Positions 56,361 through 64,000 of a DNA stretch of 64,000 bases are shown in pieces. This DNA comes from Thermochromatium tepidum ATCC 43061 (GTDB lineage Bacteria; Pseudomonadota; Gammaproteobacteria; Chromatiales; Chromatiaceae): contig NZ_CP039268.1 in assembly GCF_009664085.1 (NCBI RefSeq), forward strand, positions 2,399,001 to 2,463,000. Direction: 5' to 3'. Every line of letters begins with the position of its first letter. Within the stretch, counting starts at the first letter, position 1. Below the pieces are notes generated by a model. It had not been told where the DNA came from and did no database searches. It worked only from the letters and a program-made list of their open reading frames with translations. The translations under genes were made by a program, and so were the position numbers.

Positions 56361-56387
56361 AAACCTAAAAACGCTCTACTAATAATC

Positions 56388-57167
56388 TCACCGAATCCTT
56401 TTCAAATACCCATCCGGTGCCACGGTGATCAGCAGTTTGTGAGGGATGCTTTTGTCGATCTCGAACTCGGGATGGGTCTTGAGATAGTCACACACCGCCG
56501 TCTTGGGGTTGTTGCCCTTGTCCCATGGGCGATCGGGAAAGCTGCCCGGGGGCATGTCCTCAATGATGGTGTCGAAGACGACGCAGTAGCTTCCGACACT
56601 GACCAAGGGGGCGTAGGCTTCGAGCTCGGCCAGCACGTGGTCGTGGGTATGGTTGGAATCGAGGCAGACGAGTACGCGCTCGTAGTCTTTGGCAATGGTT
56701 TTGACTTGCGCGATCACTTCAGGGGCAATCGATGAACCTTCGATCATCTGGATGCGGGTGGACATCGGGTGCGCTTCGATGGCGGCGCGATTGTGGGGGC
56801 GAATCTCGATATCGATGCCCAGCACCTTGCGGCGCGAGGCACGTGGGTCGAGCGTCTGGCCAGACTCGATGGCATCGCATAGATCGAGCAAGGCCAGCAG
56901 TGAAGCATAGAGGATGAGGGAACCGCCGTGGGCAATGCCGGTCTCGATGATCAGGTCGGGCTTGACCTGCCAAATGAGTTCTTGCATCGCGACGATGTCT
57001 TGGGGGTACTGGATGATGGGGCGGCCGAGCCATTCAAAGTGGTAAGAATACTTAAATCGATTGGCGTGGATTATCCATTTCAATGATTGTTCAACAAGTG
57101 CTACATTGGCGCCTTGTTGGGCGACTTCTGCAGCGCATTCCTGCTTAAATGTTTGGTAACGGTTCAT
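56388..57167 (-). CDS. CmcI-like (cephalosporin hydroxylase family) methyltransferase
   Basis: A 259-residue protein of the CmcI/rhamnosyl O-methyltransferase family: WLGRPIIQYPQDIVAMQELI near residue 47, IIETGIAHGGSLILYASLLA near 73 (SAM-binding loop), VLGIDIEIRPHNR, VCLDSNHTHDHVLAELEAY and GSYCVVFDTIIED. Family members in sugar clusters are sugar O-methyltransferases despite the family name. It begins three bases after the NeuD-like gene and is the last gene of a five-gene operon. Confidence 0.82.
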   Translation of the reverse strand: MNRYQTFKQECAAEVAQQGANVALVEQSLKWIIHANRFKYSYHFEWLGRPIIQYPQDIVAMQELIWQVKPDLIIETGIAHGGSLILYASLLALLDLCDAIESGQTLDPRASRRKVLGIDIEIRPHNRAAIEAHPMSTRIQMIEGSSIAPEVIAQVKTIAKDYERVLVCLDSNHTHDHVLAELEAYAPLVSVGSYCVVFDTIIEDMPPGSFPDRPWDKGNNPKTAVCDYLKTHPEFEIDKSIPHKLLITVAPDGYLKRIR

Positions 57168-57170
57168 TGA

Positions 57171-57833
57171 CTATCGGTTCTTTTGTTGAGAAGACTTTCT
57201 GATAATGTGCGCCGGATTACCCACCACAACGACGCCTGACGGTATGTCGTTGATGACTACAGCACCAGCGCCGATCAGTACATCATTGCCAATGGACAGA
57301 CGCGGCAGAATTACAGCTCCAGCGCCAACCATGACATTACGGCCGATGTTCACGCAGCCACAGACGGTTGCTCCCGGTGCTAAGTGACCACCGTCACCTA
57401 GTATGGACTCATGATCTAGAGAGGCTTTGTGATTGATAATACAGGCTTCACCAACTCTTGCGGCGGCGGCGACTACAGCTTGTGCGAGTATCTGCGAACC
57501 TTCCCCAAACGATGCGGTAGGGCTAACCGACGCGAGCGGATGAGTTATGGTGGCCAAACGCAAACCGCGATCACGGAATAGCTGCTGGATGGCGAGGCGA
57601 TCATCGCCTCGGTGACCACCTATGGCTACGAAACCTGTAACTCTGCTTGGGTCTGGATGACTACTTATCCAATCTTCGAAGCCAGAAAGACCATGAAAAA
57701 CAGGCACACCGTCTATGACAGAAGTGACAGGGTTTTGATCAAACAGTGCGATTACACGAGCACCCCTGACGGCGAGGGTCTCGGCTAATACCATGGCATG
57801 GCCAGCACAACCCCAAATAATGCATTCATGCAT
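57171..57833 (-). CDS. NeuD/PglD-like sugar O/N-acyltransferase
   Basis: A 220-residue protein. The N-terminal Rossmann-like part starts IIWGCAGHAMVLAETLAVRG, and the C-terminal left-handed beta-helix consists of hexapeptide repeats (ASFGEGSQILAQAVVAAAAR, ARVGEACIINHKASLDHES, NIGRNVMVGAGAVILPRLSI). Such enzymes acetylate amino-sugars such as those made by a preceding aminotransferase. ATG 57833 has GAAGGA seven bases upstream; a TTG at 57848 is rejected. It overlaps the aminotransferase by eight bases. Confidence 0.85.
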   Translation of the reverse strand: MHECIIWGCAGHAMVLAETLAVRGARVIALFDQNPVTSVIDGVPVFHGLSGFEDWISSHPDPSRVTGFVAIGGHRGDDRLAIQQLFRDRGLRLATITHPLASVSPTASFGEGSQILAQAVVAAAARVGEACIINHKASLDHESILGDGGHLAPGATVCGCVNIGRNVMVGAGAVILPRLSIGNDVLIGAGAVVINDIPSGVVVVGNPAHIIRKSSQQKNR

Positions 57834-58935
57834 TGAAAAGTCCTTCAATAACCTTTACGACTCGACCCAATTCTTCTTCAGTTATATTATAGTAACTAGG
57901 CAAGTTGATGGCTCTCCCCGCTATATCCCAGGAGAGTGTATTATTTGGGATCGGCTGAAACATCGGCAAACTCGACAACGGCCAAAAAAACACTCTTGCA
58001 TCGATATTCTCCTCGGCAAAAGCGCTTAGTAACGCTTTTCGCGTAACACCGGTTTCCTCATCTAAAACGATGGTCGGCATCCAGAAACCATTTTGGGTGC
58101 CCGATGGCTCCGGGTTCATGCGAATGCCGGGCAGATGGCTTAGCTGTTGCTGGTAGTAGAAGAATATCTCTCTTTTGCGAGCGATGAGCTCATCGATCCG
58201 CTCCATCTGTGCACAGCCAATCGCCGCCTGGATGTTCGACATCTTGTACTTGAACCCTACCACTTCCGGCCAGAATTGCCGGGTTTCCCCCCGTCGGCGG
58301 CCGTGATTGCTCAAGGTCAGCACCCGTTCGTAAAGGTCGGGGTCCTTGGTAACGAACATGCCGCCTTCGCCAGTAGTGATGGTCTTGGTGCCGTGGAATG
58401 AAAAGACGCCAAACTTGCCCATTGACCCGGCACGTTTGCCACGGTAAATGGAACCGATCGCTTCTGCCGCATCTTCGATAATGGGAATCCCATATTTCTC
58501 ACCGATTGCAATAAGACGGTCCATGTCGCAAAGGTTGCTGTAGAGGTGAGTGGCGATGATGGCGCGGGTGCAGGGAGTAATCGCCTTTTCGGCTTGCTCG
58601 GGATCGATACACCAGCTATCGGGCAGGATGTCGACAAAGATCGGTGTCGCCCCCAGATGAACAACGGGCGCAACTGTGGCGATCCAGTTGGTGTCAGCAA
58701 GAATCACCTCGTCGCCTGGTTTGACCCCGAGCGCAGCGAGACCCATGTGTAAAGCGCCGGTGGCGCTGGATGTGGCAATGGCAAACTCCACCCCCAGATG
58801 TGCTTTGAACAGGTTCTCGAACCGCTCGATGTACTCATAGCAACGCTCGCCCCAACCATGTGCGGCGGCATCGGTTGCATAGGCCATCTCTTTCTCGGTG
58901 ATCGATGGCTTGGTGTAGGGAATTCTGGGTTTCAT
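57826..58935 (-). CDS. DegT/DnrJ/EryC1 family sugar aminotransferase
   Basis: PLP-dependent nucleotide-sugar aminotransferase of 369 residues. It has ATSSATGALHMGLAALGVKPG near residue 59 (substrate/cofactor loop), the catalytic Lys in FSFHGTKTITTGEGGMFV near residue 185, and GFKYKMSNIQAAIGCAQM near 230. ATG 58935 opens the conserved N-terminus MKPRIPYTKPSI; the frame is open further upstream. It overlaps the C-methyltransferase by four bases. Its 3' half is AT-richer than the surroundings. Confidence 0.9.
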   Translation of the reverse strand: MKPRIPYTKPSITEKEMAYATDAAAHGWGERCYEYIERFENLFKAHLGVEFAIATSSATGALHMGLAALGVKPGDEVILADTNWIATVAPVVHLGATPIFVDILPDSWCIDPEQAEKAITPCTRAIIATHLYSNLCDMDRLIAIGEKYGIPIIEDAAEAIGSIYRGKRAGSMGKFGVFSFHGTKTITTGEGGMFVTKDPDLYERVLTLSNHGRRRGETRQFWPEVVGFKYKMSNIQAAIGCAQMERIDELIARKREIFFYYQQQLSHLPGIRMNPEPSGTQNGFWMPTIVLDEETGVTRKALLSAFAEENIDARVFFWPLSSLPMFQPIPNNTLSWDIAGRAINLPSYYNITEEELGRVVKVIEGLFNA

Positions 58936-60155
58936 TGGATTTTCAGCTCCGGTACCGCCGTGACGAATCGCCCGCCCCACTGCCGAATGTAATCAAGCTG
59001 CCTCATGATCTCTTCGCGCAAGTTCCACGGCAGGATCAGCACGTAGTCGGGCTGGGCGGCCATCAACGCGTCGGGTGGCCGGATCGGGATGCGACTCCCA
59101 GGCAGAAACTTCCCCTGTTTGGCAGGTGCCGCGTCGCAGACGAAAGGGAGCAGATCAGGCTTGACGCCGGCGTAGTTGAGCAGTGTGTTGCCCTTGGCGG
59201 CGGCGCCGTAGCCAACGACCTTCTTGCCGGCGCGTTTTTGTTCGATGAGAAACAGCAGCAGCTCGTCCTTGATCCGCTCGGCGCGGGCCTGAAAGCCCTG
59301 GTAGGGGGCCAGTGTCCGCAAGCCCCGTGCCGACTCTTCGACGAGCAGCTTGGGCACCGTCGCCTCGGTGGGGCGAGGGTCATCGACATGGCAGCCATAG
59401 ACGCGCAGGCTGCCGCCGTGGGTGGGAAGTTGCTCGACATCGAAAACGCGCAGCCCCGCAACCGCGAAAATCCGGGTGACGGTATAAAGAGACAGGTACG
59501 AGAAATGCTCGTGATAGACGGTGTCGAACTGGGTCTCATCGATCAGCCGCAAGAGGTGCGGAAACTCCAGCGTGATGGTGCCGCCGGGTTTGAGTACCGC
59601 CTTTAGCCCGCGGGTGAAGTCGTTGATGTCGGGCACATGGGCATAGACGTTGTTGCCGACCACCAGATCGGCCTGCTTGCCTTGCGCCGCCAAGGCCTGG
59701 CCCGGCACCTCGCCAAAGAATTCACGCAGGATGGGCACGCCGAGCGCCTCGGCGGCAGCGGCGGTGCTGGCCGTGGGTTCGATCCCTAGACACGGGATGC
59801 CGGCGGCCACGAAGTTTTTCAGCAGATAGCCGTCGTTGGCCGCGATTTCGATCACGAAGCTCTCTGGGCCCAGCGCCAGCCGCTCGCGGATCGCTTCGGC
59901 GTAGCGCCGGGCGTGTTCGAGCCAGGTGGTCGAGGTGGAGGAGAAGTAGGCGTAGTCTTTATTGAAGAGCTCATCGGCGCGGGCGTAGTCTTCGGTCTGC
60001 ACGAGCCAGCAGCGGTCGCAGACGTAGAGCTTGAGGGGATACCAGGTCTCCGGGGCGTGCAGGTCGGCGTCCGTCAAGTAGGCGTTCGACGGGGGCGCAA
60101 ACCCCAGGTCGAGAAAGACATGGGTGAGTGGTGCCTGGCAGTGGCGACAGTTCAT
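58932..60155 (-). CDS. Nucleotide-sugar C-methyltransferase (TylC3/NovU-like)
   Basis: A 407-residue class I SAM methyltransferase of the sugar C-methyltransferase type. The N-terminal zinc-binding part has CRHCQAPL and CDRCWLVQTEDYA (two Cys pairs); the SAM motif is VIEIAANDGYLLKNFVAAG near residue 100; HEHFSYLSLYTV near 214 is the family signature; the C-terminal domain contains GYGAAAKGNTLLNYAG near 315. It adds a methyl group to a keto-sugar. It overlaps both neighbours by four bases. Confidence 0.88.
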   Translation of the reverse strand: MNCRHCQAPLTHVFLDLGFAPPSNAYLTDADLHAPETWYPLKLYVCDRCWLVQTEDYARADELFNKDYAYFSSTSTTWLEHARRYAEAIRERLALGPESFVIEIAANDGYLLKNFVAAGIPCLGIEPTASTAAAAEALGVPILREFFGEVPGQALAAQGKQADLVVGNNVYAHVPDINDFTRGLKAVLKPGGTITLEFPHLLRLIDETQFDTVYHEHFSYLSLYTVTRIFAVAGLRVFDVEQLPTHGGSLRVYGCHVDDPRPTEATVPKLLVEESARGLRTLAPYQGFQARAERIKDELLLFLIEQKRAGKKVVGYGAAAKGNTLLNYAGVKPDLLPFVCDAAPAKQGKFLPGSRIPIRPPDALMAAQPDYVLILPWNLREEIMRQLDYIRQWGGRFVTAVPELKIQ

Positions 60156-60712
60156 GCGGCAACTCCGGCAAAATCAGCAGGCAGCGGCGCCGCGCCGGCG
60201 TCGCGCTCCGAGAGCTCGGTGATTTCCTGCGGCCAGGCGATGGCGAGCCGAGTCTCCTGCGGATGGATCCGCCCTTCGGCTTGCGGTACGTAGGGGTGGG
60301 TGTGCAGGTAAAGGAGTTCCACCGCGTCGGTCAGCGTCTGAAAGCCGTGGGCACAGCCTTCGGGGATCAGCAGCGCCGCGCCGTTGTCGGCGCTGAGCCG
60401 CTCGGCGTACCAACAGAGGAACGTGGGCGAGCCCTGGCGCAGGTCGACGGCCACGTCCCAGACTTCGCCGCGTAGGCAGATGACCAGCTTCATTTCGGCA
60501 TGGGGCGGATACTGAAAGTGCATTCCCCGTACCGTACCGCGCTTGGCGGTGTAGGAGTGGTTGATCTGCGCAATCGGTTTGTTCCAGCCAGCAGCGCCGA
60601 GTTCTTCGGCGCAAAAGAGGCGCGCAAACGCACCGCGAGCATCGGCGAGGGGCTTGCGTTCGATGCGATGGAGGCCAGCGAGCGGCAGGTTGGTGAGGGT
60701 GAAGCGGTTCAT
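60152..60712 (-). CDS. dTDP-4-keto-6-deoxysugar 3,5-epimerase family protein (RfbC-like)
   Basis: A 186-residue cupin of the RmlC family. GTVRGMHFQYPPHAEMKLVI near residue 58 holds the catalytic His, and IPEGCAHGFQTLTDAVELLY near 117 the second conserved patch with Tyr. Family members epimerise the C3 and/or C5 position of keto-sugars. As the first gene of the operon it should supply the substrate for the C-methyltransferase and DegT enzymes. No rfbA or rfbB gene is in the window. Confidence 0.88.
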   Translation of the reverse strand: MNRFTLTNLPLAGLHRIERKPLADARGAFARLFCAEELGAAGWNKPIAQINHSYTAKRGTVRGMHFQYPPHAEMKLVICLRGEVWDVAVDLRQGSPTFLCWYAERLSADNGAALLIPEGCAHGFQTLTDAVELLYLHTHPYVPQAEGRIHPQETRLAIAWPQEITELSERDAGAAPLPADFAGVAA

Positions 60713-60870
60713 GTCAGCGCCCCATACTCGGCGAGGAGAGCTCAGGGTCCCCGTAAGTAAGCTTCACTGCGATATTTTATTCATTGGCGCTCGCATTCTC
60801 GCGTTCAGGTTTTCGCAAAAACCCTGCCTTCCTTGCGGGGCGGGGAGTTGCCTATGATCTCAAGCCCCCA

Positions 60871-61485
60871 TCACCAGACGCGCGGCTCGAACGAGTCGTC
60901 GTTGATAAGCCGCACCGTCTCGCCCGACTGCGCCAGCACCCATAGGCCCGCCGCTTGGGCGGCTTCGACCGCCTCGTCTTCGACCACCATGCCAGCGACT
61001 GCCCCGTGAATCTTCATGTCCGCGTACTTGGGCAAGAGGCGCTTCATCTTCTCCATCCGCGCCAGATGTCGCGCAACCGCTTCCTCGGTCAGCCGACTTT
61101 TGCACTCCACCGCCACGGCCGTGTCGCCATCGACGACCAGAAGGTCGATCTCGATGATGTCCCCTCCGCGGCGCGAGGTGACGCGCCGGTGCACTTCGCT
61201 CACATCGAGCCCGCGCGCGCGAAAAAGCTCGACCACCGCCGGCTCGACCATCGCCTCGACGAACTCACCCAGCCGGTTGCCCAAGTCACCAAAGCGGCGC
61301 GAGAGGTTGTCGAAGCGCTCGAAGACTTCGCGCATCTTGCGGTCGGTCTCGCGCATCTGCGCTTCGGTCTCTTGGAACTTGCGGTCGGTCTCTTGAAACT
61401 TGCGGTCGGTTTCCTTGCTCTGGACGGCCAGCTCGGCGACAAGCGCTTTAATGTCGTCCCAGCTCATCTCGGCGGCGGTGCTCAT
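60871..61485 (-). CDS. DUF3782 family protein with PD-(D/E)XK-like core, copy 2
   Basis: A 204-residue sister of the copy at 55375-55947, with nearly identical DNA over the central part. Its N-terminal coiled coil is longer: it carries an additional ETDRKFQ heptad plus a LVAELAVQ segment. The nuclease-like core reads RRGGDIIEIDLLVVDGDTAV and VECKSRL, so E-x-K is intact. The C-terminus ends SGETVRLINDDSFEPRVW. The two full copies have the same orientation and flank the RAYT fragment and the nucleotide-sugar operon. Confidence 0.82.
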   Translation of the reverse strand: MSTAAEMSWDDIKALVAELAVQSKETDRKFQETDRKFQETEAQMRETDRKMREVFERFDNLSRRFGDLGNRLGEFVEAMVEPAVVELFRARGLDVSEVHRRVTSRRGGDIIEIDLLVVDGDTAVAVECKSRLTEEAVARHLARMEKMKRLLPKYADMKIHGAVAGMVVEDEAVEAAQAAGLWVLAQSGETVRLINDDSFEPRVW

Positions 61486-61771
61486 GGGTCACTCCCGGCA
61501 TTTCGCGGCTGCCATTATCGCGTATGGGGCGGGCACAAGGGTCTGAACGGAAGCGGCGGTCGTGGGCGTGGATCTTCCGTGAGGCGCACAGAACCTGGGC
61601 AAACGTGGTCTATGCTCCTGTGGCCTGCTGAGCAAGCTGCGTTTGGCGCATCTTGCATCAAGCACCAAGAGATGCGGAACTTGGATTGTGGATTTTTCCA
61701 ACACCAGCGAGCTGGCCCCGTCACCGATGACATCGAGGGCTTGCATGCTATCGCCGACGAGCAGGGCTGCA
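61486..61771. other. Non-coding gap between DUF3782 copy 2 and antitoxin
   Basis: 286 bases with no credible gene, promoter or repeat recognised. Short open frames on both strands have no family resemblance and no ribosome sites. Confidence 0.5.
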
Positions 61772-62098
61772 TCATGTGTGAGCCTGATGTTGCCCTTGAG
61801 GGCTCAATGGCTGAATGGCCAGGCGCATGCCCATTGCTTTCAGAATCGCCGACAGGGTCTTGAGCTCGGGGTTGCCCTTCTCGGATAGTGTTCGGTACAG
61901 GGTATGGGCATTGACGTCGGCCTGCCGCGCCACTTCCTGGACACCGCCGAACGCTTTGCTCAGGGTACGCAGTGCCAGCATCAGGTCGGTCTCGTCGCCG
62001 TCTTCCAGCACAGAATTGAGGTAGTCAGCGGCCAGTTGCGGGTCTTTGCGGAACATCTCGACCGTCGCTTCCTCGTGAGTTCGGTATGTCTTGGCCAT
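61772..62098 (-). CDS. HigA-like antitoxin (addiction module antidote)
   Basis: A 108-residue protein of the putative addiction-module antidote family: FRKDPQLAADYLNSVLEDGD near residue 17, ALRTLSKAFGGVQEVARQAD near 42 and a helix-turn-helix (VNAHTLYRTLSEKGNPELKT) near 62. It binds the toxin and usually represses its own promoter. It overlaps the upstream toxin gene by 74 bases, an unusually long overlap, and has GGGAGAGG upstream of ATG 62098. Confidence 0.88.
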   Translation of the reverse strand: MAKTYRTHEEATVEMFRKDPQLAADYLNSVLEDGDETDLMLALRTLSKAFGGVQEVARQADVNAHTLYRTLSEKGNPELKTLSAILKAMGMRLAIQPLSPQGQHQAHT

Positions 62099-62414
62099 TT
62101 CGCCTCTCCCAGTCCTTTAACAACCTTACGGCACGTTCGATGTCGCGGCTCTGCGAGCGCTTGTCGCCGCCGCTGGTCAGCAGGATCACCCTTCTGCCCA
62201 CATGAGCGTAGTAGACGCGGTAGCCGGGCCCGACATCCACCCGCAGTTCCCACACACCGTCGCGCAGAGGCTTGCAATCACCAAACAAGCCCAGTTCCAT
62301 GCGAGCAACACGCTTGATGATCGCCACCTTGGCCACCCGGTCACGCAGGGAGTCGAGCCAATCCTGGTATAGGTCGTTCTCGGCGTCGTCGAGGTAGTGG
62401 ATGATCTCGTACAT
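62025..62414 (-). CDS. HigB/RelE-like toxin
   Basis: A 129-residue RelE-superfamily toxin: MYEIIHYLDDAENDLYQDWL, RVARMELGLFGDCKPLRDGV, WELRVDVGPGYRVYYAHVGR, ILLTSGGDKRSQSRDIERAV and LLKDWERR. RelE-type toxins cut mRNA on the ribosome. The normal family end is near LLKDWERR; here the frame continues ~26 residues into the antitoxin gene, which explains the long overlap. Toxin-first order is typical of higBA. No Shine-Dalgarno is visible at ATG 62414 (see promoter). Confidence 0.87.
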   Translation of the reverse strand: MYEIIHYLDDAENDLYQDWLDSLRDRVAKVAIIKRVARMELGLFGDCKPLRDGVWELRVDVGPGYRVYYAHVGRRVILLTSGGDKRSQSRDIERAVRLLKDWERRNGQDIPNSRGSDGRDVPQRPATGR

Positions 62415-62419
62415 GGCTC

Positions 62420-62447
62420 ATTTTAGCTTTTAAGCGAAATATTGCAA
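62420..62447 (-). promoter_or_regulatory. Promoter of the toxin-antitoxin pair, possibly leaderless
   Basis: On the minus strand TTGCAA (62442-62447) and TAAAAT (62420-62425) are 16 bases apart, a fair sigma-70 promoter. The -10 ends only five bases before the toxin ATG at 62414, so transcription would start at or near the start codon, giving a leaderless message. The AAGCT/AGCTT-like symmetry in the spacer could be an antitoxin operator. Confidence 0.45.
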
Positions 62448-63107
62448 GCCTCAGAGCTTGCCCAAATACGATCTTCACGTATCCTTGCGCGCTCTTTTGC
62501 ACAGAGGATCGTCTTGGAAATCTGGTTACTGATGCCGCTGCTGTTCGCTGGTGGCTACCTGCTGGGGCGCTGGCTGATCGCGTGGCTGCGCCTGCGCTTT
62601 CCGTGGCTGACGCGTTTCATGCGCTTTGCACCAGGCACCTCCATCAGATGGTTGCGGGCCCGGTCTCGATCACGGCACGCCAAGAAAATGGCCGACGGCA
62701 AAGCCCGCGGGCGGCCACCCACCCCGCCGTTCATTGTCGATGCCATCATCGCCATCAAGCGGGACAACCTGCGCTACAGCGCCGGACACATTGCGCGCAT
62801 GATCTCCGGCGGCGAGCTCCATTTCCGCATCAGCAAGAGGACGGTTGCCCAGATTCTCAAGGCGCACGGTTTCACGCCACGGCCGAAAGGCAAGCGTCCT
62901 GCACGCGAAGAAGAACCCGGCTGGCTGACCACACTCTACAACCAGCACGTGATGGCCATCGACTTTTAAGGTGGTGCTTGACCTCACGGGCAAAGCGCTG
63001 TTCATCTTCAACCTGATCGACCATGGGCGGCGCGTGCTGCACTGGTCACGCGCAACCTACCACCCCACTGCCGAGTGGGTGGCCCAGCAACGGCGCAACG
63101 CGTTCAT
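62442..63107 (+). pseudogene. Integrase-type transposase, interrupted and frameshifted
   Basis: The N-terminal part of an integrase-core (IS481-like) transposase: a hydrophobic start, GRPPTPPFIVDAIIAIKRDN, SAGHIARMISGGELHF, SKRTVAQILKAHGFTPRPKG and NQHVMAIDF. An extra T near 62965-62968 shifts the frame; it resumes as KVVLDLTGKALFIFNLIDH and YHPTAEWVAQQRRNAF. There it is split by mini-element copy 2 after AACGCGTTCAT, and a few codons (MDSDELP) continue after the element at 63368. The rest of the catalytic core is missing. Confidence 0.78.
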
Positions 63108-63367
63108 AGACCCTCCGCAAGGAAACCCGCGACTTGAGTCGCGGGAGGAATTGCGGGCGCGCGAAGTGCGCCATGTGGTGTATAATGCACCGCAAGCGTG
63201 GTCTCCGGGCGCACGCCGACTGTAACGCCAGTCGAAACCTGGCCCGGATTGGCAGCGGCGCCCCGCTGCCAAGGGCGGCTGTAAACACGCCCAATGTTGG
63301 GGATGTGGTCAACCATGTTTGCTGCGTCTCACAATAAAGCCTTCGACTTCAGTCGAGGGTTGTTTAC
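63108..63367 (+). mobile_element. IS200/IS605-like palindromic mini-element, copy 2
   Basis: A 260-base copy of the element at 51126-51379, differing mainly by six added bases after the TATAAT and scattered substitutions. It also follows TTCAT (63103-63107) and ends GTTGTTTAC. The flanks rejoin as a transposase reading frame (TTCAT + GGACTCGGATGAG), so its exact boundaries are supported by the restored frame: insertion made no target duplication, as expected for IS200/IS605 chemistry. Confidence 0.8.
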
Positions 63368-63683
63368 GGACTCGGATGAGTTGCCGCACGCCCCCACATG
63401 GCCAACGGTGGGCAGCCGCCGATATTGCCGGAGGTGGCGAACATACCCGCAGTCAACGACCAGGACTTCTTCAAGACGCCAAGAAAGCTCGTGCGCCAGA
63501 AGTGGCTCGGCGGCTTGCACTCCAGCTATCGCTGGACGGCGTAATTCCGGACTGACGGGTTCGGTGATTCACGGCCATCGGCGCCGACAGCCGAGGCTAT
63601 AGCGCGCCCGAAAACCACCCATTGCAGTGTCCCTTATTTGACTTGCAGAGATCGGACGTCACGTCAAATTAAGTGTAACTTCC
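63368..63683. other. Remnant DNA after mini-element copy 2
   Basis: 316 bases. The first ~20 continue the interrupted transposase frame, after which similarity is lost. Nothing else is recognised. A short stretch (GTCCCTTATTTGAC near 63632) recurs loosely as GTCCCCTATTATTG near 63913 and could be the edges of another lost element. Confidence 0.45.
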
Positions 63684-63866
63684 TTGCAGCGCTTGGCGAC
63701 TGACGAACCCTTGCCCGTCAGCCAACGGGATCACGCACTGACCGGCAACTGGTCGGGCTATCGGGAATGCCACCCCAAGCCCGACCTGCTGCTGATCTAC
63801 AAGAAGCCGGATGACGATACCTTGCGCATCGCCCGACTGGGTTCGCACAGCGAGTTGTTCAGCTGA
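63684..63866 (+). pseudogene. YafQ-type toxin C-terminal fragment
   Basis: A 60-residue frame from TTG 63684 matching the C-terminal two thirds of YafQ/RelE-type mRNA interferases: LPVSQRDHALTGNWSGYREC, HPKPDLLLIYKKPDDDTLRI and ARLGSHSELFS. The conserved His/Asp residues of the family are present, but the N-terminus is missing and no DinJ antitoxin gene lies upstream. Confidence 0.72.
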
Positions 63867-64000
63867 TGGCGTGAATCACAGCCACCAGCCATTTCCAAAA
63901 AAACCGTGGTCTGTCCCCTATTATTGCGCCTGCTCGGACGCTGGCACAACCGACGCTGGCGGAACGGCGGAATAGCGGTGCCGTTCTACTGGTCGGCGGG
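63867..64000. other. Window end, nothing recognised
   Basis: 134 bases after the yafQ fragment with no recognisable gene or repeat. Confidence 0.4.

Noticed and set aside
61300-61420. Short tandem repeats as a possible CRISPR
   Set aside because: The 21-base repeats encode coiled-coil heptads of the DUF3782 protein in frame and have no spacers.
1-64000. tRNA and rRNA genes
   Set aside because: I looked for conserved rRNA cores and tRNA-like cloverleafs ending CCA and saw none I could support; a tRNAscan run would be needed to exclude a tRNA fully.

Overview
The window is GC-rich chromosomal DNA from a gammaproteobacterium. The polar-flagellum gene order (fliE to fliR, flhB, flhA, flhF, fleN, fliA, then che and mot genes), a FleQ-like sigma-54 activator, paired UbiH/UbiI hydroxylases and a pyrophosphate-dependent phosphofructokinase next to a pyrophosphatase would fit a purple sulfur bacterium (Chromatiales). 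That assignment is inference from gene content, because no rRNA or tRNA gene is present to fix it.

Region 1 (1-5944, + strand) is housekeeping: ubiH and ubiI for ubiquinone, a repeat-rich spacer, pfp and ppa for pyrophosphate-linked sugar metabolism, moaC and engB. Region 2 (5963-38829, - strand) is one very long flagellar and chemotaxis block. Read in transcription order it runs: fleQ-like activator, a sigma-54-type promoter, fliEFGHIJK, fliLMNOPQR, flhBAF, fleN, fliA, cheYZAB, motCD, cheW, an arginine-repeat protein, a DUF2802 protein and two giant multidomain glycosyltransferases. Many neighbours overlap by 1-14 bases, which suggests coupled translation. A ComFB-type protein and an HDOD protein (39209-40950) and a second stator pair, motA plus a frameshifted motB (41099-42860), lie just beyond it. 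The frameshift sits in a run of nine C, so the cell may depend on MotCD or may phase-vary MotB.

Region 3 (42861-64000) is accessory and mosaic. It carries a possible group II intron remnant and a complete type I Wadjet locus (jetA, jetB, jetC, jetD), with jetB frameshifted as read. It also holds two copies of a small IS200/IS605-like palindromic element inserted after TTCAT, a decayed tnpB, and three copies (two full, one truncated) of a DUF3782/PD-(D/E)XK-like gene. Further parts are glycosyltransferase and methyltransferase genes, a tight five-gene nucleotide-sugar operon (rfbC-like, C-methyltransferase, DegT aminotransferase, NeuD/PglD-like acyltransferase, CmcI-like), a HigBA-like toxin-antitoxin pair, and fragments of VapC, a RAYT transposase, an integrase-type transposase and YafQ.

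The most interesting items are the paired mini-elements with a reconstructable target site, the Wadjet locus with two unexplained small ORFs in front, the dispersed DUF3782 genes whose coiled-coil heptads expand and contract, the poly-C motB, and a CheA whose linker carries two FliM-like CheY-docking peptides.
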